From Cordia subcordata (Eukaryota > Streptophyta > Magnoliopsida > Boraginales > Cordiaceae), in contig JAPTOF010000005.1 in assembly GCA_028554755.1 (NCBI GenBank), positions 8,627,501 to 8,691,500 of the forward strand: a DNA stretch of 64,000 nucleotides. The letters are read 5' to 3'. Positions 19,698 to 32,500 of the stretch are shown here, piece after piece. The notes beneath the pieces were generated by a model, which saw nothing but the letters and a program-made list of their open reading frames with translations, did no database searches and had not been told where the DNA came from. Every line of letters starts with the position of its first letter. Positions within the stretch are counted from its first letter, which is position 1. The translations under genes were made by a program, and so were the position numbers.

Positions 19698-22267
19698 TTT
19701 ATTCTTTTTCCTTAATTTTCTTCATTTTTTGTAATTTTTTGTGTTTCTCTCTCTCTCTCTCTCTTAATTTTCTCTTGCATAGTTGTTCTATTTTCTTCTC
19801 AAGTTGAAGGAGCTAGTATATTGTTGGTTAATTCAGGGTTGATACAGATCTATGTTGTCCCTTGGACTTCCTTGAACTTCGTTTGGAGACCTATCTTCAT
19901 TGTTGGAAATTATCTGTAATATTCCGATGCCAGCGATCGAGTTTGTCATTGATTTTAATTATGCCAACCGTACAGTAAATTAGATCACTTATACGATTAT
20001 GATATTTTTCTTTCTTTTAATTAGGACTTGTACACCTTTATTTATAACTCTCGTTTTTGTTAATATAAACACTATTTCCACAAAACAAAAAGAAAAAGGG
20101 GAGAGAAGGAGATAACAAAAACAAAAGGAAAAGGAAAAGGAAAAGCTACGGAGACTGCATGATTCGGCGCATGGATTGATCTTAATTTACGGACCCCATT
20201 ATTGCCAGAGGTCAACCAAAGGCATGTGCAGAAACGAACTGGTGTATCATTGCGTGCTTGAAAGTAGCATTATACCCATTGAGACAATCTCGATCTGGGG
20301 TGTGATAGTTGCCATAAATATATTACATTTCCTGCAAAAAAAATTAAAGTTCATTCTATTTGTCTGAGAATCCATTGGCATTTAATATTTTGATATATTA
20401 CACTGATTCCACTGTTCACACAAGCATCAATGATTAACATATATGCATGGCTGCGTGGGAGGCCCTATTCTCTATACAAAACACAAGCATTCATTGGTTA
20501 AAAAATGGAAGAATATTTTAAAATATTTTGTTAGTGGGACGAGTCATTTAAAAATAATTTTAAGTTTAGTGTCTTATTTATTCTTCACTTTTTACTCTTT
20601 GAACAGTTAAATTTTTTACTTTTAGCATGCAAAAGATTTACCCCTAATACTTGTAATTTGTATTGCTATTACTCTTCAAGTCAAAAATCATCACAAAAGC
20701 AATTATTTGGATGCATAAAAAAGGTCAGCACATATAATTCTTTTCATTAAACCTATCCTATCCAACCGTGTCACAAAATCATTAACTTATGCACGTGTCA
20801 TTTGTCCAAACTCTAGATTGCTAACCTTTTGATGATTTTTGCCCTGAGAACTAACGCATTTCACAAATCACAAAGATAAATGATTGATTTTTCATGTTCT
20901 AAAAAGATAAGGGACTAAATTATTATAAGGGTAAAAAAAATAAGAAACTAGATGAATTATTAACCTATAAGTTTATTAACAGATATGAAGAATAATTTCC
21001 GACCTAAAGAATACATTGATTCGATCCGAAAAGAGACCAATATAATAAGTACAAGTGGTTGAGACATTATTTCTTGGATTTAATTTGTTCAAGAAAAGGT
21101 AGCTGGCTCTTCCGGAAACTTTCCGTACATGGTTTGAACAGAAAGAACAAGAAAAGTGGGGATACCTTTACCTGTTTCGATGTGGAAGGATTGGTTTGGA
21201 TTCTTCAGAAGAAAAAGTTAAAATGGTCACTATAACCTACACTCAAGTACAAAGGAAGCATAAGATAAGATTAAATTGGGCTTCGCATTTTTTTATATCG
21301 GTCACATGGCTTTACTGTGACTAATAATTATTGAACAAGGACCGCAACAATAATTTTAGAGAAAGATAATTGATTTCTTAGATATGATCATTACACCTCT
21401 ACATGCAAATATTTTAATTATGAATGCACGCTAAAGTTTTATCCCAATTTTTTGTAGGTCATATACCCATTTTTTATAAGAAATTAATTTTAACAAGATA
21501 GCATTAAATCCGGCCTATATAGAGCTATGAACTTTGTGGTGTAGTAGATATGTTCCAATATATACTCCTAGTTAATCAAGGATGGGACCGTATTTATGAT
21601 GGGAGGACTTATATTTAAAGTTGTGATTTTTTTGTGGAGAGAACACAACAACTGATTACATTAAAATGCATCACTCACGGAGGAACAAGTTCTCTAGAAT
21701 ATTGATGAAGAAGTTAGCACGACTTTCTCTTTCAGTTGTGAATATAATTTCCGCAATCTTGAAAATACCTTTTTGTGTACAGCGTGGTGGATTAAATTAT
21801 AATTTTTTTGCGCATTTGTAAAATTTTCAGGTTTTGACTATAATAAATTGTATCTAACAACTTTTTTAACTTTTAGTCATATGTCACTTTCTTTTATTCA
21901 ATTAATATATGATTGACGATTTGGATTTGTTAGAACAACTACTTAAGCATGGTTATATTTCGTTTGGCCTGAAGAAAGAAATAAAGTTAAGGTGATAAAG
22001 TCAACATCATTGAGTCTCGTTTCTTAGGTGTCGTAGGGCTATAGACTAATGCCTACCTGGAGACTTTAAGAGCCTGGTTTTTTATTTTAGAGAGTCAAAT
22101 TAATTTTTAGAGTTTAAAAGCTCGTCTAAAGAAAACAAAAGTAGTTGGTATTCTAAAAGTTAGTTTTGATTAAAAGTCAACTGAGCTTTGAAACTAAACG
22201 AAGAAGTTAGAAGTTTTAACTTCTTTGTTTGCCTTTTTGACAACGATGTTTTAATATATTTTTTAGA
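19698..22267. other. Intergenic; contains one arm of a dispersed duplication
   Basis: There is no recognisable gene. A (CT)n run lies at 19747-19763. About 21425-22010 (GCTAAAGTTTTATCCC ... GAAAGAAATAAAGTTAAGGTGATAA) is repeated in diverged form at about 23440-23790, on the other side of the Mutator-like element. Confidence 0.5.
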
Positions 22268-22277
22268 CACAAATATC

Positions 22278-22871
22278 GGATTTTTTTAAAAAATAACACA
22301 ATTTAAATAATTAATTTTAAAAATAGCCTTGTTTTTTGTTGGGTTTCAAAACTAGCACTTTTGATTTTTCAATAAACGAAATCGGGTATTCAAAAAACGA
22401 AAACGTTCAAAATACACAATGTATCGTAACGGACGATATTTTGGCCTTTGAATAGCCGAAATTGGCTATTCAAAAGCCGAAAAATCTTATGCAAAGGCAC
22501 AATTTTTTATTTGTCTCGATTTTCGCACTTTCGGTTATTGAAAAGCCGATTTCGGCTATTGAATAACCGAAATTAGCTTTTCAAAACTAGGAATCTGCCA
22601 GGGGAATATGTGCTAGACGATTTTTCGGCTATTCAATAGCCGAAAATAGATTCGGCTATTCAATAGCCGAAAATAGATTCGGCTATTCAATAGCCGATTT
22701 CGGCTATTCAAAAGCCGAAAAAATGGTGGAATTTATTTTGCACGTTTTCGATTTTTGAATACCCGTTTTCGTTTATTGAATAACCGAAAGTGCTATTTTT
22801 GAAACCCAACTAAAAACAAAGGTATTTTTGAAATTAGTTATTTAAATTGTGTTATTTGTAAAAAAAAATCC
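22278..22871. mobile_element. Mutator-like (MULE) non-autonomous element with long TIRs, 594 bp
   Basis: The ends are GGATTTTTTT and AAAAAAATCC, and inverted similarity extends about 145 bp inward on each side (shared words include AACACAATTTAAATAA, GTTGGGTTTCAAAA and CAATAAACGAAA, each found reverse-complemented in the right arm). The element is flanked by identical 10-bp direct repeats CACAAATATC at 22268-22277 and 22872-22881. Long TIRs with a 9-10 bp target duplication are the hallmark of Mutator-like elements. The core contains a palindromic array and no coding region, so it would have depended on a transposase supplied elsewhere. Confidence 0.82.
22624..22722. repeat. Array of 27-bp units carrying near-perfect palindromes
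   Basis: Units start at 22624, 22651 and 22678 (the third and fourth are shortened). Each has the self-complementary core GGCTATTCAATAGCC inside TTCGG...CCGAA. Diverged relatives of the same palindrome (for example GGCTATTGAATAACC and GGCTATTCAAAAGCC) occur at 22450-22480 and 22528-22590, so the whole interior of the Mutator-like element is built from this word. Confidence 0.85.
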
Positions 22872-23439
22872 CACAAATATCTTCTTTAATTTTCATTATG
22901 CCAATAGCTCTTTTTCCTATCGCTATTTTATTTCATTAGGCATTCTTAGCTTTTCATCATATTGCAATGATCTATGGTTGTATTTTTGCTAATATTTTTT
23001 ATTTTTGTTATTAATATTTTGAATTATAACTATAATTTTTAAAGAATTTTTTTCAAACAAATAGAAATATGAATAAGATAGTATATTATAGAAAGCAAAC
23101 AATATTAGTTCAACATGTCCATTTCAGTAATTGAGGCAACCAACAGATATTTCCAAATATAAAACAAAACACCATCTCATGAGGTAAAAATTCATTTCAC
23201 ATAAAAATAACCAAATATATTTTTGTTTTCACCAAAAGTCCATTTGACTAAAAGTTTGTTTTAAAAAAGTATTTTCACAAAACTGAATTTCTCAACTAAA
23301 TGTCAAACTTGCTCTAAGTTGTGATAGAGTGTCAATAATTGAGAAATGCCCCCTCCAATTTGTGGAATTACGTGTTTTTCTTTTTTTGGTATTCTTAATT
23401 ATATATCAAGATGCAAGTATGTCAATTATTATGAAACCT

Positions 23440-23790
23440 TGCTAAAGTTTTATCCCTATTTTTGTAAATTCCATGTCATTTTTTGTTTGATAAGCTCAGA
23501 CAAGTCCACTTTTGCACGGTTATAAATTTCGTGATACAATAGATATGTCCTAATATATACTTTAAGTCAATAAAAAAGGGGCATATAGTAGTTATGATGA
23601 GATGACTTATATTAAAAGTTGTGATTTTTAAATAATTATAACAAATTATTATCTGACCCCTTCACTTAACTTTTACTATTCAATTAATGTACTTAGCATG
23701 GTTATTATTATTATCTTTTTTTTTTGCCCAAAGAAAGAATAAAGTAAACGTGATAAGGTGAATATCACTTTGTGAAGGAAATGGCTTCTT
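23440..23790. repeat. Second arm of a dispersed duplication
   Basis: This is a diverged copy of about 21425-22010 (GCTAAAGTTTTATCCC, GATATGTCCTAATATATACT, TTAAAAGTTGTGATTTTT, GAAAGAATAAAGTAAACGTGATAA). In addition, a segment with CAATTTGTGGAATT and TTAATTATATATCA near 23355-23410 recurs near 23785-23830. Confidence 0.55.
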
Positions 23791-24994
23791 CAATTTGTGG
23801 AATTGTCGTAGTCTCAATTATATATCATGAAATTGCATTCAAATAATTAGGGGTGAGTATAATTCGATTAAAAAACCTTCTCTTTCTTTTTTTAAAAAAA
23901 AGATTCTACTGTCACTTTCTTCTAATCTTCACCATTGCTTTGCCCTAGCCTTAGGCCGGTGGCACTTTCCTTTCATTTACTTTTCTTCTTTATTTTTCAT
24001 TGTTTTTTCTTATCTTGTATGTTTTATGTTATCTATTATGGTTTTCATGTGGCTTTCTACCCCAAAATTAGTATGTGAGATGTATCTTTCCCAGATTTGG
24101 AATAATAATACCATATTTTAGTTTCTTGGTTGTCTTTTTGTTATCTGGCTGGTCCTTCTCTTTATTCCGCTTACTTGGATTTCACTCTCATCTTTATAGG
24201 TTTGGCCGCTCATCACCTTCTTTTGGTTTGTCTCCACCATCATTGGTGGCTTTAGCTTTTCAAAAAGACGATTGAAGAGTGATTTGGGAACTAGTTCAAC
24301 TGGATTTGTGCCCAACCTCTTGTTGTTTGGGTTGGTATCTTCTCACTTTTCAGTTTGGCAATACTTTGCCAATTGTATGTGTTTGTATGAGGTTATCAAA
24401 TAGGTGTATACCATGCCTTGTCAAATTGTCAAGTGGGTTTTCTTGTTTGGATTTGTTGGTGTAGTGTGTTTAGACCTTCTAAAAAATGTGGAGAACTTGA
24501 AATATAGCTTCAAGCATGCTGTAAATGCCACTTTCTTTAAGGATTATTTGCCCCCACCAACTTGGTGTGCAGAGGGGAATATGTAAATATCCTTGGGATA
24601 CAATGAAGCCTATAGCTTGAATTGATTTGAACTACAAATTTAAGTCCCTAGCACTTATCAGAAGATGGCAAGGATATCTAAAGACTCTAAGTAGATTTCC
24701 TATAGTAAAATGTACTTAGAGTTTAATATGGATGCAAGTAAGTAAATGGGGTGTTTGGGGATGAGTTTCTGTGTTTTTTCATACCTTTGAAGGCTTCCTA
24801 CATTGTCTATTTATAGAGCATTTCGTGTCTGATATGAACAGACACACCAATTAAAACTTTAACTGAACATATCTGTTTAAACAGTCACTAACGGTCATAT
24901 TCTGACCTTATTGGTTGACCAATACGTCGACTGGTAGAGACAACGTGCTCAATAGTCTTATTGGTCGACTGGTAGAATTAGTGTACTCTATGAC

Positions 24995-26294
24995 TGTTAG
25001 CTAAATATTCACTATTAATTTTGATGATGAAAATATATATATGCATTATTTGACTAAAAAGCTTCTTGTAAAAATGAGATGATACTTAAGTAGAAGCTTT
25101 GAAAGATTGAAAAAGATGTGCAAAACGCACTACTTGAAGAAAGAGAAGATGAGAAGGCATAAGGAGGAGAAAAGATGACATAAGGGGTACCGGATATTAT
25201 TTTTCTCTCTTGCTCTGTTGTGAAATGCCTATGTATATTGTATGTGTTTGGCTCAAATTCTTTTCTTTATTCTTCAAAAAGATTTTTAACTCTTGCACAT
25301 TTTATCTCACATATGCACAAATGAATTTGAATGCACACATTGAGTAAAAATGTATTTTTGGGGTGTTTTCAAGTCATAACATATATTTACAAATTATTAC
25401 AAAATGATTTAGAGTTGTGAAAATTGCACCTAAAACATTTCATGCAAAAGTTTGGCTCTACTTCACTTCTGGAGTGGCCGGACCCCCCAGCCAGTCGACC
25501 AGCTGATCTAAGAGGGTCGCCCGGCCAAGTTAGAGAAGGAAGGAAAAAGCCAGACCCCCTAGTCAGTCGACCGGCTAAGGCGCCCGGCCAAGTCAGAGAA
25601 GGTGCAGAGCAAGCCGGACGACCCAGCCGGTCAACCGGAATGCACTAGCCGTTTATTACCGTTCTGGTTGCTTTCCTCTTCATTTTTTCACCTACCAAAT
25701 CCCTAACCCCTAAATCTCTTTAAATACTCATTCAATACACATTCAAATCATTAAGTAAAGTGTGCAAAATTGTTTATCATCATTCAATCAATCTTTGAGC
25801 CATTCTTGTAATATATTTAAGCTTTCAAGAGCTTATTCATCTTCTTCTTGAAAAGAATTTTCAGATTCAATCCTTTCTTATTCCTTGAGTATATACACAC
25901 TTTGAGAGCTATAAACCTTGTGAGATCTATTCTTTAAAGCTTGTAAAGTGTAGGGAAATCCTAAAGAGTGAAACTCTTAGGATCTTTGAAGTTGGGCTTC
26001 AAAGAGTTTTAAGAACTTGGTTTGTGCTTTACCAAGATTTGAAGAAGCGTTATAGTGGAGATTATTGAAGTTCTAAGGGGAGCATCCTTGTGCGGTGGAC
26101 GTAGGCTTGGCCGAACCACCTTAAATCGTTTGTTTCTCTTCTCCTTATTTTTTCATTCTTATACTTGCTTATATTGCTTACATTGTGTTTGATAAATTGA
26201 TTGTAAGAAGTTGTTAATTTTCTGAGAAATTTTTTAAACAAAAATTAGTAATTATATCTTAATTCACCCCTTTCTTAAGATATTTGCATCCACA
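24995..26294 (+). repeat. 5' LTR (1300 bp) of the SIRE-like element
   Basis: It starts TGTTAGCTAAATATTC and ends TTTGCATCCACA next to the primer binding site. It carries one full and one partial unit of a 72-bp minisatellite (25480 onward) rich in GTCGAC palindromes, while the 3' LTR carries three full units. Confidence 0.93.
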
Positions 26295-26296
26295 AT

Positions 26297-26308
26297 TGGT
26301 ATCAGAGC
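26297..26308 (+). other. Primer binding site of the SIRE-like element
   Basis: TGGTATCAGAGC, a perfect match to the plant initiator-Met tRNA priming site, two bases inside the 5' LTR. Confidence 0.95.
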
Positions 26309-26354
26309 TAGGGTTCTACCTATAGTTTAACAACTAGTAGAATTTCTAGCAAAT

Positions 26355-27950
26355 ATGGAGGGAATTTCTATTAAACAAGCACCCCCTTTTGATGGCACAA
26401 ATTATGCATTTTGGAAAATGAGGATGAAAGTGATACAGTCACATGATTACAAAGCTTGGAAAATCATAGAAAATAGGCCTACCCTACCTACAAAATTAGA
26501 GGGTGATAGAAGAATACCTAACCCTGAAAATGAATGGAATGATGAAGGTATTAAATTATTCGAGCTAAATCAAAAAGTATTACATTATTTATTCAATGCT
26601 ATGAATGCAACCGAGTTTGCTAGAGTAATGGGGTGCGCTTTGGCTAAAGAATTTTGGGACCAATTAGAAGTAACTTATGAAGGAACTAGCCAAGTGAAAG
26701 AATCTTGAATTGCTATGCTTGTATATAGATACGAATTGTTTAAAATGCTTCCAAATGAAAATGTTGAGCAAATATTTTCTAGATTTGTTAAAATTACTAA
26801 TGGTTTGAAAGCACTTAGAAAGGATTATTCAAATGTAGAGAAGGTAAGGAAAGTGCTAAGGAGCTTGCCATCAATATGGCAACCAAAAGTCAAGGCCATA
26901 AAGGAAGCAAAGGATTTGAATATATTAGAGCTTAATGAGCTTGAGATAAAGGACCATGAAGAAGAAGAGAAGAAAGCAAAGAAGTCTATTGCACTCATTA
27001 CATCAAAATACTCATCAAGTAATGATGAGGAAAATGATGAGGACCCGGAAGATGAAGAAATTCACTTCTTGCCCGAAATTTCAAAAGATTTATGAAATTT
27101 AGAAAAATAAGAAAAGGGGTCTCTTCAAACAACACAAGTTGGAAGAAGAAAGGAAAAGAAGGCAAAGATTTCAAAAAGACAAAAGATGCAAAAGATGAAT
27201 TGAAGTGCTTTAATTGTAACAAGATGGGACACATAAAAGCAAATTGTCCAAAGCTTTCAAAGAACAAAGAAGGCAATGAGCTTAAAGCCACATGGGACTT
27301 CTTCGAAAGTGACCAAGATGAGGAAGAGCAACATGAAGTAGCCAACTTTTGCCTCATGGCCAATAAGGATGAGGTACCATCTTCATCTTCTCTATCTATA
27401 TATTATTCATCTAGTGAAGAAGAGGAAGAGGAATACAGCTTTGATGATTCAAAAGATGCATTTGCTAAATTACATGATGATTTATCGTTAGCTTTGGCAA
27501 AAAACAAGCAAATGCATAGGAGATTGAAACTTGTTCTTGACGAAAAAGAAATTTTGAAAAAGAAGAATGTCTCTCTTTTTGAAAAGGTAGAAATCTTGGA
27601 AAAAGAAAATGATTCATATGCCGAAGATTTTGTGAAGTTTGAAAAAGAGGTTAATGACTTGAAAAAGAAGAATATGGATTTGAATGGAATTATTCAAATA
27701 TTTACAAATGGGAAAGAAAATTTTGAAAAACTTTTGGGAAGTCAAAAAATGTCTTTTTGATAAGAGTGGTATAGGATACAAACCTAGCATTAATCAAAAG
27801 TATTTCAAAACTTACTTTGTCAAGGCTTCCATCTCCATATCCTCTTTTTTACCAAAACCAAACATTACTTGTACTTATTGTGAAAAGAAAGGACATGTAT
27901 CTACTCATTGTTATTGGCAAAGACCAAAATGGGTGGTCAAAAACAAAAAT
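26355..27950 (+). pseudogene. gag of the SIRE-like element (broken)
   Basis: The ATG at 26355 starts a copia gag (PPFDGTNYAFWKMRM). An in-frame TGA at 26706-26708 interrupts it. The same frame goes on to about 27095, where one frameshift leads into 27092-27760. This part has the zinc knuckle CFNCNKMGHIKANC (perfect CX2CX4HX4C near 27210-27250), acidic Glu-rich blocks and a Lys/Glu-rich coiled coil (about 27470-27740), both usual for SIRE gag. After a further stop a second cysteine motif, CTYCEKKGHVSTHCY, follows near 27870. In an intact element this protein forms the virus-like particle. Confidence 0.88.
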
Positions 27951-28036
27951 TGAAACTAACGCCAAGGACCCAAGGTGTTGGGGACCCCAAAATAAAAAAT
28001 TGCATTTGAATTTCATGTGTGTAGGTATCCAATGGA

Positions 28037-29520
28037 GGCAAATCAAGCAAAATAAAATGGATCTTGGAAAGTGGTTGTTCCAAGCATATGACGGGGAACT
28101 TTTCACTCTTCTACAAATTAAAAAGGACAAAAGGAGGAGACGTTACCTTTGGGGACAATGGAAAAGGAAAAATTATTGGAAAAGGAAGCATCGATAACGA
28201 AAACTCTCTTGCTATACATAATATCTTACTTGTAGAAGGTTTAAAATTTAATTTACTTAGCATTAGCCAATTATGTGACAAAGGTCACAAAGTAGTTTTT
28301 CAATCTTCTAGATACATTGTCTATGAGTGTGGAAATGATAATATATTATTTGTAGCTAAGAGAAATGAAAATGTTTACACTGTTGAAATTGACCAACTTA
28401 TATGTCAACATGTAAAATGCTTATCCGTTATGCATCATAATACATGGTTATGGCATAGAAGATTAGGACATGCTAGCATGAGCTTATTGAATGATTTGCC
28501 TAAACATGATCTAGTTAGAGACTTACCAAAGCTAAAATTTGAAAAAGACAAAATTTGTGATGCTTGCCAACTAGGTAAACAACATAAGACATCTTTCAAT
28601 TCCTTAAATAAAGTGTCAACAAATAGAGCATTACAATTATTACATATGGATTTATTTGGACCTATTGATGTGGCAAGCTTAGGAGGATCTAGATATACAT
28701 TTGTTGTAGTAGATGACTACACTAGATTTACATGGGTCATGTTTCTTGCACATAAAAATGATGCCTTCAATGAATTTGTAAGATTGTGTAGAAAAGTACA
28801 AAATGAAAAAGGCTATTTTATAACTTGCATCCGTAGTGATAATGGTACCGAATATGTGAATACTCATTTCATGAACTTTTGTGATAAACATGGCATTGAG
28901 CATAACTTTTTTGCCCCTCGTACTCCTCAACAAAATGGGATAGTAGAGAGGAAGAATTGTACACTACAAGAAATGGCAAGAACTATGCTAAACGAACACA
29001 ACTTGCCAATATATTTTTGGAGTGAAGCTATAAATACTGCATGCTATGTACAAAATAAAGCATTGATTAGACCTATCTTAAACAAAACTCCATATGAATT
29101 ATGGCATGGTAAAACACCTAATATATCATACTTCAAAGTGTAGGTTGTAAATGCTTTATCCTCAATACTAAGGACCACTTAAGGAAATTTGATGCTAAAT
29201 CAGATGAAGGAATATTTTTAGAATATTCTACAAAGAGCAAAGCCTATAGAGTATATAATAAAAGAAATCTTGTTATGGAAGAATCAATACATATTACATT
29301 TGATGAGAGTAATCCATTTGAGCCGAGAAAGGAAATTGATGATGTAGGTTATCTTTTGGAAAAGACAACACTTGAAGATCCAACTGCAAAAGACAAAGAA
29401 AAACCAACTAAGTAAGAAGAAAAACATCAAGAAAGGAGGTCTCAAGCCAATGAGGAAAACGAACAATGCTCAAACAAAGGAAATATTGAAACAAAAGAAT
29501 CTCATGAAGACCTACCAAAG
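28037..29520 (+). pseudogene. Protease and integrase of the SIRE-like element (broken)
   Basis: The protease motif reads WILESGCSKHMTG; the catalytic Asp of the copia D-S-G triad is Glu here (GAA at 28067-28069). The integrase has its zinc-binding HRRLGH...CDACQLGK and all three catalytic acids (HMDLFGP, RSDNGTEY, QQNGIVERKN). The frame ends at 29141-29143 and the integrase C-terminal region continues in another frame to about 29415, where a TAG stops it. Confidence 0.88.
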
Positions 29521-29522
29521 AG

Positions 29523-32500
29523 TTGGAAGTTCGTAGAAATCATCCTCAAGATCTTATCCTCGGTGATCCAAATGAAGGTGTAAGAACTAGGCGTAATATT
29601 AATACGTTTTGTGAGCATCATACATTTATTTCTCATGTTGAACCCAAAAATGTGAAAGAAGCTCTACTTGATGAAAATTGGATAATTGCCATACAAGTAG
29701 AACTTAATCAATTTGAGAGAAATAAAATATGGAAGCTAGTTGAAAGGCCTAAAGATAGACTGGTAAAAAGAACCAAATGGGTATTCAGAAACAAACTAGA
29801 TGAAGCCGGAATAGTGACTAGGAATAAGGCTAGATTAGTAGCACAAGGATACAATCAAGAAGAAGGAATTGATTGTAGGATCAATATTATTAAGTGTGAT
29901 GTATCCTAGTCCATAATTTCTAAATTATAACTAAGAAAATATGCTAGGAAAATAAAATAACCACATTACACACACAAGAACATGCTTAAGAACATATAGA
30001 ATATAACTAGTACTTGCAAAATATATAAAGCTAACCTCTTGAAGCGTGGGGCCTTTGATGAAGCTAAAACCGGTCACGAGCTTTGTTCCCGTTCACGAAC
30101 AAGGCCACCAAAATTTACTATAAGGGTGTCACAATAAGCAACTCCCTAGTCTTCTTCCCTATGATTAAAGAGACTTATCTTAAGAGAATAGCCTCTTGTG
30201 TGGGAAGAAGCAAAGTAATATGCTCTTGAAAAACTAGAGCAAAAATCACACAATAAGTGTGAACTATGTGTTGTAGTATTTTCTTTCCAAAAAGGAAGAA
30301 ATCAACTACAAAATTTTTGATACATAAAATGGTTTAAGGTCTTGCCTATTTATAGAAAAAGTTTGGCACCTAAACCTTGTAAACTTTCCATGTGGGAAAC
30401 TTTTTCCTAGTAGTAAAAGTTTGCCACATGTCATGGAAGATTGGGCCAAGCCCACAATCCAAGCCCAACACATAGTCCATAACCCATGTAGAGGCCCAAG
30501 CCCAATAGGAAACCATCCTTGCCCAATTAGGTTATTCTGGACTCTAAAGAAAGCCCAAATCCAATTCCAAGCTTTGGCCCAATAAGGCTATTACCACAAT
30601 ATGGAATTTGCTCTTTCAAGATTACTCTCTCAAAGTCATTTCAACTAGGGAAGGGACCAAGAAGACACAATTAACCTTGGCTTCCAAAAATAATTAAAAA
30701 TGTCCTTACCCAATTTAGGTGACATAATAATTATTTTTAACTCCGATCCATTCCACCATAAGATCAAAGTTGCACTCCAAGAATAATTGTCATTACCCAA
30801 AAGCTTATCACAAAAGAATGTGAACTTTGTCTTTGACCTACTAAATAACTGACCATAATGCCCCTCTATGTATACCCACAGCTAAGATCGGTCCTTTGGC
30901 CTGTGTACTATCACCTCCTTAGTTGCATTTTTATCCGTTGGGTTTCTTGTCCTATTGCCAACCATCCTTGGTCATGGAATCTCTTGATCTCGGGAGCGAC
31001 CCTCAAGCTATATGACCGACACACCTATAAAGGTAGTATCACTAGATCTTGATTCGGATGATAAATTTGGACAATCCCAAAGGGGGAACATAGATTCCAT
31101 TTTGCATATGCATGTTGCAATTAATTAGAAATTAGCACTCAATGCACAAGGCTGTTGATCCTAATAAAATAAGATCTCACCCACAGTGAATCAAAGTACT
31201 AAACCCTAACTTCATTAGGTCATCCACATATACTCAAGATTAAGAGCAATGATCATTTAGTAGCAGTGAGTGTCTTGTTTTCTTTCTTTGATAGTACGTC
31301 TCTAGAAAACATACTCACAATGGTCCTATCCAATACGTGACACACGTACTATTGAGACAAATCCAAAAAGTCCTCCAATGACCTAGGTAGATCACCCTCA
31401 AAGAGGAGACTTGCTTAATATAACCTTATCCCAGTAGAGTGCCCAACACTACTATTTGGTTATGGATTCAATTTATGACGTGACTAAATCTAGACTTGGA
31501 CCTACTGTGCGTCCAGTCTCACTGCGCACCCAAGTCATTAGTGCAAGTCAAAGGACCTTCATACATGCATCTATAAAACATAACAGAGATTATATGTAAG
31601 AAACTCATAATGCCATTTAACAAAAATATGATTATACATTGTTTCATATCCAAAATGTCATGTACAAGTGAGCTTTAGGGCATACTAATCCTAACATTGA
31701 TTATGATGAAACCTATGCTCCTGTAGCTAGACTCGAATCCATTCGTATGTTACTTGCGTTTGCTTATCACATGGATTTCAAACTTTATCAAATGGATGTG
31801 AAAAGTGCCTTTTTAAATGGATTCATTGAAGAAGAAGTTTATGTTGAACAACCTCCCGATTTTGAAGATTCTTGCCATCCTAATCATGTTTTTAAACTAG
31901 AAAAAGCTTTATATGGTTTAAAGCAAGCTCCTAGAGCTTGGTATGAAAGACTTAGTGGATTTCTAGTGGAAAACAATTTTGAAAGAGGAAAACTTGATTC
32001 AACCTTATTTATTAAAAGAAAAGACAATGATATCCTACTTGTCCAAATCTATGTGGATGATATAATTTTTTGTGCTACTAATATTTCTTTATGTGAGAAC
32101 TTTTCCAAGTGTATGCACAAGGAGTTCGAGATGAGCATGATGGGAGAATTAACCTTCTTCCTTGGACTCCAAATCAAACAAGCAAAAAAGGGGATCTTCA
32201 TCAATCAAGCCAAATACACCAAGGAAATTATCAAGAAATTTGGACTTGAAGATGCAAAGGAGATTGGAACTCCCATGAGCCCCTCAACAAAGCTGGATAA
32301 GGATGAGAAGGGTAAATCAGTAGACAAGAAGAAATATAGAGGTATGATCGGTAGCCTATTATATTTAACTGCGTCTAGACCTGATATCATATTTGAAGTA
32401 TGCTTATGTGCTAGATTTCAATTTAATCCTAAGGAAACTCACTTAACAGCTGTAAAAAGAATCATTAGATACCTTAAGGGAACAATTAATCTAGGGCTTT

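Noticed and set aside
22072..22255. Possible further Tourist-like MITE (GAGCCTGG...)
   Set aside because: The interior faintly resembles the family, but neither inverted ends nor target duplication could be found.
22624..22722. CRISPR-like appearance of regularly spaced palindromic repeats
   Set aside because: The units are contiguous 27-bp tandem copies with no unique spacers, lie within a TIR element and in a plant genome.
24075..24586. Overlapping short ORFs in R1
   Set aside because: They are T-rich composition ORFs inside a retroposon interrupted by the LTR insertion. No motif was found.
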